Part shown: piece by piece, positions 40,980 to 42,256 of the stretch
How positions within the stretch are numbered: position 1 is the stretch's first letter
Layout: the number at the start of each line of letters is the position of its first letter
NCBI GenBank assembly: GCA_024642245.1
Contig: JAHEBM010000027.1
Span: forward strand, 1-42,256
Source of the DNA: Haliea sp.
Lineage (GTDB): Bacteria; Pseudomonadota; Gammaproteobacteria; Pseudomonadales; Halieaceae
Length of the DNA: 42,256 nt
Direction: 5' to 3'
Position numbers and translations under genes: made by a program
The notes under the pieces: generated by a model
Told to the model about the DNA's origin: nothing
Seen by the model: only the letters and a program-made list of their open reading frames with translations
Database searches by the model: none

Positions 40980-42256
40980 CAGGGGATTCGCCGCCTCCGC
41001 CGACCAGGGGATCCGGGCTGTTGTTCCACTCCACGTATTCCACGTCTTCCGGTGGTATCGTCTCCTTGCCGCTCAACTGCATCATCAGGCGCAGCCCGTC
41101 GGTAAAATAGGGATCCTCGGTAAGATTCGCCCGTGGCGCCCCGGGGGAGGTCTCCGGCACGCCCGCGACAAAAGCAAATCGCTTCACAACGCCCACGATC
41201 AGCAGGCTTTGCAACAGGTGTTCACGCGCCTCGTCCACGTTGGGATCGATCACGTGGGTGGTCAGGGTCGGGGAAAGCAGCGTTGGCTTGATGCTGATAT
41301 CGCGACTCACCTGCCCCACCCAGACCGATTGCTTGTCATAACTGAAGGGGGCCAGCCACAGGCGCAGGTGGTTGCGTTGTAAAATGGTGTTACGTGCACG
41401 CTGCAGCGCAAAATCCTGGGGACGGTCGAACAGGTACAGGGGGCTGACCGGCGCAACCGGGTAAGGGGCGCCGGAAATGGCCGCACCCACGAGCCGCTCG
41501 ATGGTCCCGAGATCAATCCGGTGGGTAAACGACCACCCCCCCCGGGACAGGGAGGCCAGTACATCATCCAGGTTGCCGATCAACACCAGGTTCAGCGGGT
41601 CGCCCTCACGCTGTCCGGTTTTGTCGAAGGCACAGCACGGCAGCTCGCGTAAACGGGCACGAAACTCGCCCAGGTCCAGGTTCGGGCGCGCCATGCCGGG
41701 GTATATCTGCAGCGGGTCCAGCTGTTCGAAATCGAATTCGCCATCGGGCAGCGTTATAGCGAAGCCGAAATCCACCATGTGCCGGCTCCCGGTCAACAAG
41801 ACCGCCAGGTAGCGTCCCCCCTCGTGACGCGGGGCCAGCACGTAACCCTCGGTTACCGTGCCCGGCAGACTCTTGAGGGGCATGGCCAGGTCACGGAAGC
41901 GTTGACTCGCCCGCTGCTCGTCCTTTGCTGACAGCCCAAGCTGAAACAGGGCGGCGGCCTCATCGGGCGCAAAATAATTGGGGTCCAGCGCGGATACCAG
42001 CAGCCAGTGACTGTGGTCGCTTTGGTTATCTATGCGCAGCCAGATGGCCTGCAAGCCGACGCTGCCAAGGTCCACGCCGTACAGGCGGGCGGCCTGCTCA
42101 TCGCTGAGCAGGTTGGCGGAGACCGTCACCTGGTGCCGGGTCTGGGTATAGACCTTGCACTGCTGGGTACAGGGCTCAAGTGTCCGGGGGGAATAGGACG
42201 CACAGGCAATGAGCAGCGAGGGCAACAGACACAGCAGTACCAGGCGGCCGACACTC
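40966..42256 (-). CDS. LssY C-terminal-domain lipoprotein (5' end outside window)
   Basis: At least 430 codons with the start cut off by the window edge: the frame is open from 42256, with no ATG and no strong start inside. The sequence just before residue MPSLL continues as GRLVLLCLL, so the hydrophobic run plus LLIAC-AS is a lipoprotein signal (lipobox LIAC). The TTG at 42225 is therefore not the natural start. The LssY_C-like domain is seen at GDPLNLVLIGNLDDVLASLSRGGWSFTHR, followed by RNHLRLWLAPFSYDKQSVWVGQVSRDI and RFAFVAGV. The C terminus is Gly-rich. Family function is unknown, often linked to membrane or phospholipid-phosphatase genes. Confidence 0.82.
   Translation of the reverse strand, partial: SVGRLVLLCLLPSLLIACASYSPRTLEPCTQQCKVYTQTRHQVTVSANLLSDEQAARLYGVDLGSVGLQAIWLRIDNQSDHSHWLLVSALDPNYFAPDEAAALFQLGLSAKDEQRASQRFRDLAMPLKSLPGTVTEGYVLAPRHEGGRYLAVLLTGSRHMVDFGFAITLPDGEFDFEQLDPLQIYPGMARPNLDLGEFRARLRELPCCAFDKTGQREGDPLNLVLIGNLDDVLASLSRGGWSFTHRIDLGTIERLVGAAISGAPYPVAPVSPLYLFDRPQDFALQRARNTILQRNHLRLWLAPFSYDKQSVWVGQVSRDISIKPTLLSPTLTTHVIDPNVDEAREHLLQSLLIVGVVKRFAFVAGVPETSPGAPRANLTEDPYFTDGLRLMMQLSGKETIPPEDVEYVEWNNSPDPLVGGGGESPDATP

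Overview
The window looks like one chromosomal segment of a GC-rich, Gram-negative, respiring gammaproteobacterium. A marine, oligotroph-type lineage such as Halieaceae/OM60 is my best guess from gene style (a large TonB-dependent receptor of the EELIVTAQKR type, MlaA, Rnf, meta-pathway genes), but this is inference, not proof. Genes are tightly packed, many with 1-14 nt overlaps. I see no tRNA, rRNA, CRISPR, IS element or phage gene.

Layout. (1) 1-3280: a REP-like hairpin at the left edge, then a four-gene operon: a secreted GSG-repeat DUF2807 protein, a YtrA-type GntR regulator, an ABC ATPase and an ABC-2 permease, behind a promoter overlapped by a perfect 10-bp inverted repeat. (2) 3328-6822: YghU-type glutathione oxidoreductase, CorA, a two-domain LprI/MliC lysozyme-inhibitor-like protein and a small one-TM protein. 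(3) 6852-10816: a stand-alone response regulator divergent from a very large hybrid kinase (TM-GAF-HisKA-HATPase-REC-REC-HPt). (4) 10913-16324: a zinc-ribbon protein, full-length MprF, a four-TM protein, UbiX and a DmeF-like cation efflux protein. (5) 16366-21218: the lower meta-cleavage pathway (hydratase, acylating acetaldehyde dehydrogenase, aldolase), divergent from an FCD-type GntR regulator and an ACMSD-like amidohydrolase; no ring-cleavage dioxygenase is in view. (6) 21399-32616: a minus-strand operon rnfB - giant 2-oxoacid:ferredoxin oxidoreductase (1647 aa) - rnfC-rnfD-rnfG-rnfE-rnfA - small Cys-rich membrane protein - plant-type ferredoxin:NADP reductase, behind a good sigma70-like promoter. 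(7) 32799-36929: a patatin-like phospholipase divergent from a TonB-dependent receptor. (8) 36987-42256: a minus-strand envelope/lipid cluster: LssY_C-domain lipoprotein (cut by the window edge), second lipoprotein, serine hydrolase, MlaA, and a Liv-type periplasmic binding protein.

The most striking system is region 6. A PFOR-like enzyme sits inside an rnf operon of the BCDGEA order usually linked to Bacteroidetes-type Rnf, with a long, multi-cluster RnfB. The enzyme has an enlarged linker between its two ferredoxin-type cluster motifs and its own C-terminal single-cluster ferredoxin domain. With a small C-x2-C-x-C-x4-C membrane protein that recalls the NQR maturation factor NqrM, and an FNR, the operon reads as a self-contained module: 2-oxoacid oxidation, ferredoxin, Rnf ion pumping with NAD+ reduction, plus an NADP(H) branch. 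The neighbouring meta pathway ends in pyruvate and acetyl-CoA, so it could supply substrate, though nothing in the sequence proves the link.
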